This document shows positions 33,397 through 41,200 of a DNA stretch of 64,000 nucleotides, piece after piece. Below the pieces are notes generated by a model. The model worked only from the letters and a program-made list of their open reading frames with translations, was not told where the DNA came from and made no database searches. A program made the position numbers and the translations under genes. Source of the DNA: Acidimicrobiales bacterium. GTDB lineage: Bacteria; Actinomycetota; Acidimicrobiia; Acidimicrobiales; Aldehydirespiratoraceae. Location of the stretch: assembly GCA_040219515.1 (NCBI GenBank), contig JAVJSI010000013.1:62001-126000 (forward strand), read 5' to 3'. Position 1 is the first letter of the stretch. Every line of letters starts with the position of its first letter.

Positions 33397-35480
33397 GAAG
33401 ATGCCTCGGCCAGGTTTGCGTTCTCCGCCGCTCGTTCTGCATCACGGGCGTGGTACCGCTCGTTGCGTTTTCGGGTGGCTCGCCGTTTACCGAATTCGAG
33501 CATTCCCTCGGGGTGGCGGGCGAACTGGATTGCGGTCAAGCCGAAGAGGACGAAACGCCACTTGGCCGAGATGGGGAAGAAGCCGGGCAACCGTTCCTCG
33601 GCACGCAGGATCCACGCGAACAGCGAACCCTCGAGAATCAGCGGTCCGAACAAGGCGAATGCAGCCCCTGCTTGGGCAGAACCTTCGACGGTCCGGGCGC
33701 TGAGCGAGACCACGAGCACCAGCCAGAAGAGGGCGGCGACGGGCGAGAAGTTCTGCGCGTAGTTCACGTTCTGCTGGTGCATCGACAGCATTGCGCCGCC
33801 GAGACCGGCGATGAAGGCCGAGACCGCGAACGCGATGATCCGCGCTCGGGCCGGGGAGATGCCGATGGACTCGGCGGCGACTTCGCTGCCTCGCAGTGCC
33901 CGCAACGTGCGGCCGATCGTTCCCTCGCGCAGCTGGATCACGGCGAGGGAGGTGATCACGAAAACGGCGATGGCGAGCGCGAGAAATGCTCGGTCGGAGG
34001 CGCCGAAGTCCCACGGCCCGAGGACCGGGCGGGGAACCTGGGCCCCGGACAGCAGCGCGGTGGAACCGCCACCGACCCACGAGAATTTCACCATCACCGC
34101 GTCGAAGAAGAATGCGAAGGCGAGCGTGGCGATCGCCAGCCAGACGCCACCGAGTCGCAGCACCGGCAGCGAGAGCAATGCGCCGACGAGCGCGGCGATC
34201 GCCGCACCGATGATCGCGGCGAGGAGCACCGACATCTCGTAGCGATCGGCCATCTGGAACACGGTGAACCCGCCGATCGCTCCGAAGGCGCCTTGACACA
34301 GCGAGATCTGGCCGGCGAGGCCCGTGATGACCGTGATCGAGAGATAGATCGTGGCCAGGATCACGGCCTGGGTGATGAGGAACACCCATCGCTGATCGGC
34401 CTGGGTGAAGGCGAGCCAGCCGACGAACGAGAGGAACACGATCGAGAACAGTCGGGTCTGGAGGGTGAGAAGCGGGTGGCGTGTCGAGGCGGCGAGCGCC
34501 GGTGGTGGCGGATCGACGCCGGCGAGTGGATCCGCGGCGTCGATCGAACGACGGATCGCCGGCCAGAAGACGAGAACCGCGAACAGGACGACGAATGGCA
34601 GCGATGGCGTGAGGTTGTCCTTGAACGGCTCGAGCCACGTGTAGTCGTCGGCCCACCGGGGCAGGAAGGTGTTGAACACCGCGATGAACCAGCCGAGGGC
34701 CATCCCGCCGATCAGGGCACGGGGCAGGCTCACGAGTCGACCGAGCGCGGCGGCAGCCATGGCGACGACCACGAGCGTGAAGAAATCGGCGCTGATGAGG
34801 GTGTTGAGCCGAGGAGCGATGAGCACCCCGGCCATTCCCGCGAACATGCTCGAGATCGCCCACGCGAGGGCCGAGACCCGATCGGCCGGTATTCCGGCCA
34901 GCTCGGTCATACGCGGACTCTCGACGACCGCGCGCATCGAGAGTCCGGCGGAGGTGAACCTGAACACCGCGCCGAGCAGGATCATGCCGACGACGGCGAT
35001 GATGATCTGGGCGAGTTCGTCCCGGCTGAAGGGATAGACACCGAACGGGTCGTAGAACACCGAAGCGCCGTCGGGAACGATGCCGGTGGGTGTACGTCCG
35101 GCGACGGGTTTGTAGCTGGCGACGAGCTCGAACAGCGCCGGTAGTGCCACGCTCAGGCCGATGGCGACCACGAGTTTCGACACGGCCGATGCGGTGCGCA
35201 GGTTTCGAAAAATCAGGCGTTCGAGGACGAGTCCGATGGCCGGGGCGAGCACGAAGACCGAGAGAATCAGCGCGGGCACGATGCCCCACTCCCAGTCCTG
35301 ACGGGCCTTGAAGAACATCGCCGCCGAGATGTAGGCCTGCGCACCGAAGGCCAGGTTGAACACCCCCGACGTCTTGTAGGTCAGGACGAAGCCCAGGCCG
35401 ATCAGCGCGTAGACGGTACCCGGCGGCGTGCCCTGGAGCAGGGCGCGCAGCAGGTCTTCACCGAACGAAGCAAGGATCAC
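33393..35480 (-). CDS. Fused LivH-LivM ABC permease
   Basis: 695 residues, a fusion of the two permeases that are usually separate. The N-terminal half (about 1-310) has the LivH pattern (LLQGTPPGTVYALIGLGF at 13-30, FNLAFGAQAYI). The C-terminal half (about 345-660) has the LivM pattern (ITGLAGQISLCQGAFGAIGGF, RALRGSEVAAESIGI). About 15-17 hydrophobic segments are visible, and the last 30 residues are charged and cytoplasmic. The fusion fixes a 1:1 ratio of the two halves of the channel. It sits 31 bases after the binding-protein gene. Confidence 0.92.
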   Translation of the reverse strand: MILASFGEDLLRALLQGTPPGTVYALIGLGFVLTYKTSGVFNLAFGAQAYISAAMFFKARQDWEWGIVPALILSVFVLAPAIGLVLERLIFRNLRTASAVSKLVVAIGLSVALPALFELVASYKPVAGRTPTGIVPDGASVFYDPFGVYPFSRDELAQIIIAVVGMILLGAVFRFTSAGLSMRAVVESPRMTELAGIPADRVSALAWAISSMFAGMAGVLIAPRLNTLISADFFTLVVVAMAAAALGRLVSLPRALIGGMALGWFIAVFNTFLPRWADDYTWLEPFKDNLTPSLPFVVLFAVLVFWPAIRRSIDAADPLAGVDPPPPALAASTRHPLLTLQTRLFSIVFLSFVGWLAFTQADQRWVFLITQAVILATIYLSITVITGLAGQISLCQGAFGAIGGFTVFQMADRYEMSVLLAAIIGAAIAALVGALLSLPVLRLGGVWLAIATLAFAFFFDAVMVKFSWVGGGSTALLSGAQVPRPVLGPWDFGASDRAFLALAIAVFVITSLAVIQLREGTIGRTLRALRGSEVAAESIGISPARARIIAFAVSAFIAGLGGAMLSMHQQNVNYAQNFSPVAALFWLVLVVSLSARTVEGSAQAGAAFALFGPLILEGSLFAWILRAEERLPGFFPISAKWRFVLFGLTAIQFARHPEGMLEFGKRRATRKRNERYHARDAERAAENANLAEASS

Positions 35481-35511
35481 AGCGCGCGTCTCGTGAGTCG
35501 GGTCGTGTCAG

Positions 35512-36960
35512 TCAGTCGAACGTCGTTTGCACGGGTTCCTGCCACGATCGGTCTTCCTGGGGCCAGCACAGCCACGGCTGGTCGGTGATCGTCTGGAAGG
35601 CCCCGCCCTCCATCTGCACGATGCTGAAGCACTCCTGCGCAGCGCCGTGCGTCACCCGGTCATCCGGGGTCGGCGTCTCGTGCTGGCGGGACCAGTCGAT
35701 CGGTGCGAGCAGCCCGCCATAGGTGTAGGCGGTGAACTCCGTGTTGATCGCCGACACAATCGATTCACGGTCGAACTCGGGTCCGGCGGCGATCAGCCCG
35801 TCGACGAACAGCGTTGCGTTCATCCAACCGATCATCGTCTGCTCGGCGGTCGGGCCACCCTGCTGGTCGACCCATTCGTTGTAGAGCTGGATCGGCGGAA
35901 GGTCGGTGAACTCGAACGGCACGAACTGCGGCGACACGAAATCGCCGTCGAAGAGATCGCCCGCCTCGGCGACGAACTCCGCGTTGTAGGTGTTCGGGTG
36001 TTGCAACGTAATCTGGTCACGCACGTTCTGCCGCTCGAGCTCTTGGGCGATGGTCTTCATTCCGTTGAGATCGAGACACGACGCTACGAAGTCGACGCCG
36101 AGCTCGATCCACTCCGAGACCTGGGGGGCGATGCCGTTGGGGAGTCCGAACTCGAGACCGTCGTAGGTCTTGGCCAAAGAGATGCCGAGATCGTCGCTGT
36201 ACTGCTCGATCGCGTTGGCGTTGTTGAGCGCGCACGTCTGGGACTCGGGGGAGATCCCGTAGCCGAGCGACACCGCGGTGGACGCACCGGCCAACTGCAT
36301 CTGGTAAGGCACCGCACGGCCGGTGCAGTCGCCGCAGAGCACACCGAAATGCGGGTACAAGGTCTCCCGGCCGTTGTTGACCGGTGACTGGATCCCCCAG
36401 TTGAACAACGGAACTCCGGCATCGGCGAGATCGCCGTAGCCCGTCGGGTTGAGGGTGGCGCCGAAGGTCACGAGCGTGTCGTCGTTGGCGATGATCTCGA
36501 CGGCTTTCGCCTGGTTCTGTGCGAGCTCGTCGTCGAGCACGTCGGCGACGACGAGCTGGCGGCCGAACACTCCGCCGAGCGAGTTCTGGTAGTCGAAGTA
36601 AGCCTGGATACCGGTGAGATAGCAGTCGAGGATGCAGGTACCGAGAGGGTTGTTCTCGCGCAATCCGAGCACGGCGACGGCGATCTCGTCATCGCTCACG
36701 CCGGGCACGCCCTCGAGGGCGACGAAGGTGTCGCGGTCGGCGGCATCCTCAGGAGCACTGTCGTCGGGAGCACTGTCGTCGGGCGCGCTGTCGTCGGGGG
36801 CACTGTCGTCGGGCGGGGTCGTGTCGTCGGACTCGGCTGCCGTCGTCGTGGTCGAGTCATCGGTCGACGCCGAGTCGTCGTCGCCGCTGTTGCCGCAGGC
36901 GGCCGCCAGGAGCGAGAGCGACAGGAGTGCCGCGCTGATTCCGTGCAGTCGTCGATGCAT
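35512..36960 (-). CDS. Substrate-binding lipoprotein, Liv/HAAT type
   Basis: 482 residues from ATG 36960 with GGGGAAAG immediately upstream. Signal segment about 8-21, lipobox LAAAC with Cys22, then an acidic linker with four DDSAP repeats. The mature protein is a periplasmic-binding-protein type I (Peripla_BP_6) domain with the two-lobe pattern (IAVAVLGLRENNPLG, LVTFGATLNPTGYGDL, WMNATLFVDGLIAAG). Such proteins bind amino acids, aromatic acids or other organic acids. It leads the importer operon; operator-like site B lies 43 bases upstream of its start. Confidence 0.9.
   Translation of the reverse strand: MHRRLHGISAALLSLSLLAAACGNSGDDDSASTDDSTTTTAAESDDTTPPDDSAPDDSAPDDSAPDDSAPEDAADRDTFVALEGVPGVSDDEIAVAVLGLRENNPLGTCILDCYLTGIQAYFDYQNSLGGVFGRQLVVADVLDDELAQNQAKAVEIIANDDTLVTFGATLNPTGYGDLADAGVPLFNWGIQSPVNNGRETLYPHFGVLCGDCTGRAVPYQMQLAGASTAVSLGYGISPESQTCALNNANAIEQYSDDLGISLAKTYDGLEFGLPNGIAPQVSEWIELGVDFVASCLDLNGMKTIAQELERQNVRDQITLQHPNTYNAEFVAEAGDLFDGDFVSPQFVPFEFTDLPPIQLYNEWVDQQGGPTAEQTMIGWMNATLFVDGLIAAGPEFDRESIVSAINTEFTAYTYGGLLAPIDWSRQHETPTPDDRVTHGAAQECFSIVQMEGGAFQTITDQPWLCWPQEDRSWQEPVQTTFD
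36752..36811. repeat. Four 15-bp units coding a DDSAP linker
   Basis: GGNGCNCTGTCGTCG is repeated four times in tandem inside the binding-protein gene, encoding DDSAP repeats of the spacer between the lipid anchor and the folded domain. Copy number may vary between strains. Confidence 0.75.
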
Positions 36961-37002
36961 CTTTCCCCCAAGGAAGTGATCGAGCCGGATGCGGTGACGC
37001 AC

Positions 37003-37018
37003 CTGACGCTGGTGTTAG
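37003..37018. promoter_or_regulatory. 16-bp operator-like site B
   Basis: CTGACG-CTGG-TGTTAG; its reverse complement fits CTAACR-NNNG-YGTCAN. It is 43 bases upstream of the Liv binding-protein ATG (36960). An extra half-site ACGTTAG follows at about one helical turn (37025-37031). Confidence 0.6.
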
Positions 37019-37089
37019 ATCCGGACGTTAGCGCGGTGACGGACTTCACTCCAGACGGCACGCGAGGGGGGCTGATCCGACGGGCGGGA

Positions 37090-38055
37090 TCAGGTCGGAA
37101 TGATCGGTCCCACCGTCTCGCCGGCGAGGGCGACCAGCTCGGGGTCGTGGGCATTCGCGGCCAGGTTGAGGGTGACACCGTCGATTCCCACGTCGACCAT
37201 CTGCTGGATGGCCTCACCGATCTCGTCGGGGCCGCCGAGGGTCATCCGTGGGGCCATCAGCTCGGCGACCTCGGCCGGCCACCCGTGGGTTTCGATGAAG
37301 GTGTCGACGCTGGCCCGTGCCTCCTCCATGGTCCGACCGATGACCATCATCACGAGCTTGGTCACCTTGATCTCGCTTCGGTCGCGCCCGAGCGACTCGC
37401 AGTGAGCGGCGAGTGCATCGAGCTTCCGGGGGACCTCTGCGATCTCGCAGGTCAGGTTGGACTCGTCGGCGTACTGCGCCACCATCCGCAGCGTCTTCTT
37501 CTCGCCGTTGCCGCCGATCATGACGGGGATCCTCGACACCGGGGCGGGCGAGTTGATCGCGTCGGTGACCTTGTAGTGCTCGCCGTGCAGGGTCGGCCGT
37601 TCGCCACGGAGCATCGGGAGAATGATGTTGAGCGCCTCCTCCAACTTCTCGAAGCGTTCCGTGAAGCTGTTGAACGGGATGCCATAGGCATCGTGCTCGA
37701 GCTCGAACCAGCCGCTGCCGATCCCCAGCGTCGCCCGCCCGTGCGACACGTGGTCGAGCGCAGTGATCGTCTTCGCCAGCACGGCGGGATTGCGGTAGGT
37801 GTTGCCGGTGACGAGCGCACTGAGGCGCACGGTGTCCGTGTGTTGGGCCAGCGCCGCGAGGGTCGTGTAGCACTCGAGCATGTAGTCGTCGGGATCACCG
37901 ATTCCGGGCAGCTGGTAGAAGTGATCCATCAGGAACACGCGGTCGAAGCCACTTGCCTCGGCGGCCTTCGCCTGCGCGACGACAGTGTCGAAGATGTCGT
38001 TGGCGGCGACGCCCGGATAGGTGAAGTTGGGGATCTGATAGCCGAGACGGGTCAT
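37090..38055 (-). CDS. LLM-class F420-dependent oxidoreductase
   Basis: 321 residues from ATG 38055, with AGGAGC upstream. Motifs: GFDRVFLMDHFYQLPGIG at 36-53, RLSALVTGNTYRNPAVLAK at 77-95 and LDHVSHGRATLGIGSGWFE at 100-118, then PVMIGGNGEKKTL: the F420 branch of the luciferase-like family. It is divergent from the TetR gene at 38143 and precedes the Liv operon on the same strand, separated from it by 129 bases that include site B. Confidence 0.87.
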   Translation of the reverse strand: MTRLGYQIPNFTYPGVAANDIFDTVVAQAKAAEASGFDRVFLMDHFYQLPGIGDPDDYMLECYTTLAALAQHTDTVRLSALVTGNTYRNPAVLAKTITALDHVSHGRATLGIGSGWFELEHDAYGIPFNSFTERFEKLEEALNIILPMLRGERPTLHGEHYKVTDAINSPAPVSRIPVMIGGNGEKKTLRMVAQYADESNLTCEIAEVPRKLDALAAHCESLGRDRSEIKVTKLVMMVIGRTMEEARASVDTFIETHGWPAEVAELMAPRMTLGGPDEIGEAIQQMVDVGIDGVTLNLAANAHDPELVALAGETVGPIIPT

Positions 38056-38080
38056 GTTTGGCTCCTGTATGGATGACGTT

Positions 38081-38125
38081 CTGACAACATACGCACAACA
38101 TGTCAGCTTGTCGAACACTTGTCGA
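38081..38125. promoter_or_regulatory. Repeat-rich TetR/LLM divergent operator region
   Basis: In the 87-base gap, CTGACA (38081-38086) and TGTCAG (38101-38106) form an inverted repeat. ACAACAT occurs at 38084 and 38095, and CTTGTCGA at 38107 and 38118, both with an 11-base period. Such phased repeats suggest cooperative binding of a dimeric regulator, most simply autoregulation by the adjacent TetR protein. Confidence 0.5.
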
Positions 38126-38142
38126 TCCGCCATCATGGGCGC

Positions 38143-38694
38143 ATGGCCCCAGCCGACGGCGACAAGCAGACGAAGATCCTCGACGCCGCGCTCGAGAAGT
38201 TCTCGGCCTACGGCTTCTCCCGGACCTCGATGGTCGACATCTCCGAAGCGGCGGGGATGTCGCGCCCCGCCCTCTACCAGCACTACGCGAACAAGGAGGA
38301 GATCTTCCGGGCCATGCTCGGGCGCATCCTCGACGACGCCGCGGATCGGGCGATCGCCTGCCTGGAGGACGAGGTCGGTCTCGAATCGCAGCTCGACGGC
38401 TTCCTGCAGCGCTGGTTCGGTGACATGGCCGAGACCCTCCGGGCAACGCAGCACGGCAGCGACCTCATCGAGGCCAAGGCGGGTCACGCGAAGCCGGTCG
38501 TCGAGGTGGTGAACCACCGGATTCGCGCCGCCCTCATCGCCAGGCTCCGCGACGTCGACGGCGATCCCGGGCTGCTGGCCGATCTCCTGCTGCTCGGGCC
38601 CCACGGCCTGAAGTACGACGAACCGTCGATGGCGAAGCTGCGGCGGCGGCTGGGGGCTCTGGCGACGACTGTCGCGAGGTCGACCGAGTCCTAG
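38143..38694 (+). CDS. TetR-family transcriptional regulator
   Basis: 183 residues from ATG 38143. N-terminal TetR DNA-binding domain: ILDAALEKFSAYGFSRTSMV, then the helix-turn-helix DISEAAGMSRPALYQHYANK at about 32-51. The C-terminal ligand domain is unremarkable. No ribosome site precedes the ATG. It is divergent from the LLM gene, whose operator region contains phased repeats, so it probably represses that gene and itself. It is one of two TetR proteins here that could read the six-fold 16-bp site. It overlaps the convergent tandem-TetR gene by four bases. Confidence 0.88.
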   Translation: MAPADGDKQTKILDAALEKFSAYGFSRTSMVDISEAAGMSRPALYQHYANKEEIFRAMLGRILDDAADRAIACLEDEVGLESQLDGFLQRWFGDMAETLRATQHGSDLIEAKAGHAKPVVEVVNHRIRAALIARLRDVDGDPGLLADLLLLGPHGLKYDEPSMAKLRRRLGALATTVARSTES

Positions 38695-39944
38695 TCGGCC
38701 CCGAATATCCCGCGACGGATGACGAGCGCAGTGGCGGTGATCGCGTCGTCGACCGACAACCCGAGGGCGCGAAACACCACCGACGGCAGATTCTCGAGCA
38801 ACGCGAAGCAGATCACGACGTCGGCCTCGGTGTCGCCGAATTCGCGGGTGTCGAGGGCGCGGCGCAGGGCCTGCGCCGTTTCGTGACGAGATCGCGCGGC
38901 ACACTCGAGCCCGGCTGTCTGTGCTTCGGGCAGGCAGGCGATGATGCCGCCCCGGCGGGCGAACAGCTCGTAGTACGCCGTGGCCCAGCGGACCTCGTCA
39001 CCGGCGGCGACCGGCCACGTATCGAGAAGGGCGACCACCTCGTCGGTCGTGGCATCGACGTGTTCGGTGAACACGTCGTCCTTGTCGGTGAAGTAGCGGT
39101 AGAAGGTCCCGTGCGACACATCGGCCTCGGTGGCGATGTCGTCGACTCGCACGGCTTCGTAGCCGAGCGTGCCGAACGCGGTTGCGGCCGCATCGACCAA
39201 TCGAGCACGGGTGGCCTGGCCGCGCGTCGGACGGTCGGCGCCGTCGTCGATCACCGTCGGGCGCGGTGCCGGATGGCGGCGAGACCGGCCCGGAACCCGC
39301 GGGCCGACGTTCACGTCATCGATTGCGCCATAGATCATCCGGTGCGTGGCATCGGCTGCGGCGTCGGTGAGTCGCGCCTTGCTGGGTCCGCCGAGGCGGG
39401 TGCGGAACACCGCCGATCCGTACGCGATCGAGTTGACCGCAGTCGTGCACAACTCGATCGGCTCCGAGCGGGTCGGCACATCCTCGATCACCGCCAAGAG
39501 GCGGCGTCGGAACGCCTCGCTGAGCGTCCGTGAGCCCGTCACCATGAGGTCGTCGGTGCGGACGGACGCGGCGAAGTTGTCGGCGACGGCGCGATACCGA
39601 TCGTGGACGTCGGCCAGCCCATCGAGCCAACGCCGCAGCTCGTCGCGTCCGGCTCGGTCGGCAGTGATCGCGGTGATGTGGTTGAGCAGATCGGCGAGGT
39701 CGGCGCCGAAGCGGGTGGCGAGTCGGCGGTGCAGGTCCTCCTTGCCCGAGAAGTACTGGTAGAAGGTCGGTCGCGAGCAGCCGGCGATGTCGGTGATCGC
39801 CTCGACACTGGTGCGCGCGTAGCCGTGTTCGGCGAAGGCCTGGCCGGCCGCCGCGAGGATGCGCTGTTGGGTTGCTCGGCCGGTGTCGCCGACCGTCGGG
39901 TTCGAGCCGAAGGGCGCTCGCCGCGACGTGCTGATGTCCTCCAT
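38691..39944 (-). CDS. Tandem TetR fusion regulator
   Basis: 417 residues, about twice a normal TetR protein. The first DNA-binding domain is at about 25-75 (QQRILAAAGQAFAEHGYART, then ITDIAGCSRPTFYQYFSGKE), followed by a ligand-type domain to about 210, a basic Pro/Arg-rich linker (215-240) and a complete second TetR unit (RARLVDAAATAFGTLGYEAV, then IATEADVSHGTFYRYFTDKD near 270-289, and a second ligand domain). One chain could bind as a pseudodimer or recognise two half-sites. It starts at ATG 39944 with a TANNNT box eight bases upstream and no ribosome site. Confidence 0.9.
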   Translation of the reverse strand: MEDISTSRRAPFGSNPTVGDTGRATQQRILAAAGQAFAEHGYARTSVEAITDIAGCSRPTFYQYFSGKEDLHRRLATRFGADLADLLNHITAITADRAGRDELRRWLDGLADVHDRYRAVADNFAASVRTDDLMVTGSRTLSEAFRRRLLAVIEDVPTRSEPIELCTTAVNSIAYGSAVFRTRLGGPSKARLTDAAADATHRMIYGAIDDVNVGPRVPGRSRRHPAPRPTVIDDGADRPTRGQATRARLVDAAATAFGTLGYEAVRVDDIATEADVSHGTFYRYFTDKDDVFTEHVDATTDEVVALLDTWPVAAGDEVRWATAYYELFARRGGIIACLPEAQTAGLECAARSRHETAQALRRALDTREFGDTEADVVICFALLENLPSVVFRALGLSVDDAITATALVIRRGIFGAD

Positions 39945-39952
39945 CGAACCCA

Positions 39953-39958
39953 AGACTA
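39953..39958 (-). promoter_or_regulatory. -10 box before the tandem TetR gene
   Basis: Read on the minus strand, TAGTCT ends eight bases before ATG 39944 with no ribosome site, suggesting a leaderless message. Confidence 0.4.
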
Positions 39959-39979
39959 CGTCTCGAGGACCACGGCAGG

Positions 39980-41200
39980 TCAGAGGATCGCGCCCGACTC
40001 CTTCATCGCGGTGATCTCGTCCCATCCGACACCCAGCTCGGCGAGGATGAGTTCGGTGTGCTCGCCGAGCTCGGGTGCGCGTTCCACGACGGTCGGAGTC
40101 TCGTCGAACTGGGCCGGACTCGCGACCAGCTGGACCTCGTCGCCCGACCCGTGGATCATCGTGGGCAGGTAGCCGTTGGCGACCACCTGTGGGTCGGCGT
40201 AGAGCTCGTCGAGCGTCTGGAACGGCGTCCACACGCCCTCGAACGTCTCGAGCCTCGCCTTCCACTCGTCGAGAGTTCGCTCGGCGAACGCGTCGTCGAG
40301 GATGTCGATGCAGGCCGGACCGTTCTCGGCGCGCGCCGACGAGTGGGCGAAGCGATCGTCGTCGACCAGGATCGGCCGGTCGAGCCGGGCGGCGAAGTCG
40401 TCCCAGTGCTTGTCGCTCTGGAGCAGGATCAGGCTGATGAAGCGATCGTCCTTGGTCTTGTAGACGCCGACGCCGGGGTTGGGTGAGAGGCGGCGGTCGC
40501 CCCGGGGGAGCGAGCTCATGCCGAACAGCTTCGACGCGACGACGAGCGGCGAGATCTGCCACATCGCGGTGGCCAGCAACGACACGTCGACGACGCTTCC
40601 CTCGCCGGTGCGTTCCCGCTTGACGAGGGCCGCCGCGATGGCGCCGGCCACACTGAGTCCGCCCATCACGTCGCCGAAGGCCGGCGACGACTGGGCCGCC
40701 GGCCAGCCGTTCTCGTCGGGTGGGAACACGGCGCCGAGGCCGCCCCGGGCCCAGAACGAGGCGCCGTCGTAGCCGCCTTTCTCGGCGTGGGGGCCCTGCG
40801 AACCCTGGCCGGATCCGCGGGCGATCACGATGCTCGGGTTGCGGGCACGGATGTCGTCGGTGTCGACGCGTAGCTTGCGCCGGATCGGTGGGAGGTAGTT
40901 GGTGAGAAACACGTCGGCCGTTTCGACGAGCCGCATGAACGCCTCGTGGCCGTCGTCGTGGCGCAGGTCGATGGCCATGCTGCGCTTCGAGCGATTGGGT
41001 TGCTCGACCATGAAGTTGACCCCGCCGGCGCCCCCGGGCAGCAGCCCGGAGGTGATCAGGCCCCGCTGCGGGTCGCCGCCGTCGGGCGGTTCGACCTTGA
41101 TGACGTCGGCGCCCCAGTCGGCCAGGACCGAACCGGCCGACGGGATGAACATCCAGCTCGCCAGTTCGACGACGCGGACCCCGTCCAGCGGTCCGCTCAT
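39980..41200 (-). CDS. CaiB/BaiF family III CoA-transferase
   Basis: 406 residues. N-terminal LDGVRVVELASWMFIPSAGS and LADWGADVIKVEPP are the family signature. The aspartate expected to form the aspartyl-CoA-type anhydride is in EKGGYDGASFWARGG near 145-150, and VDVSLLATAM follows. It moves CoA between carboxylic acids. Start ATG 41200 overlaps the aldehyde-dehydrogenase stop by four bases. It ends the operon amidohydrolase - ferredoxin - P450 - aldehyde dehydrogenase - CoA-transferase, giving the order hydroxylation, aldehyde oxidation, CoA activation. Confidence 0.92.
   Translation of the reverse strand: MSGPLDGVRVVELASWMFIPSAGSVLADWGADVIKVEPPDGGDPQRGLITSGLLPGGAGGVNFMVEQPNRSKRSMAIDLRHDDGHEAFMRLVETADVFLTNYLPPIRRKLRVDTDDIRARNPSIVIARGSGQGSQGPHAEKGGYDGASFWARGGLGAVFPPDENGWPAAQSSPAFGDVMGGLSVAGAIAAALVKRERTGEGSVVDVSLLATAMWQISPLVVASKLFGMSSLPRGDRRLSPNPGVGVYKTKDDRFISLILLQSDKHWDDFAARLDRPILVDDDRFAHSSARAENGPACIDILDDAFAERTLDEWKARLETFEGVWTPFQTLDELYADPQVVANGYLPTMIHGSGDEVQLVASPAQFDETPTVVERAPELGEHTELILAELGVGWDEITAMKESGAIL

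Noticed and set aside
33450-35144. A 564-codon plus-strand frame rich in Glu/Arg/Asp
   Set aside because: It is antisense to the fused Liv permease; charged residues arise as the complement of hydrophobic codons.
37090-38055. Treating this LLM gene as the first gene of the Liv operon
   Set aside because: A 129-base gap with its own operator-like site B separates it from the binding-protein gene, so independent transcription is more likely.
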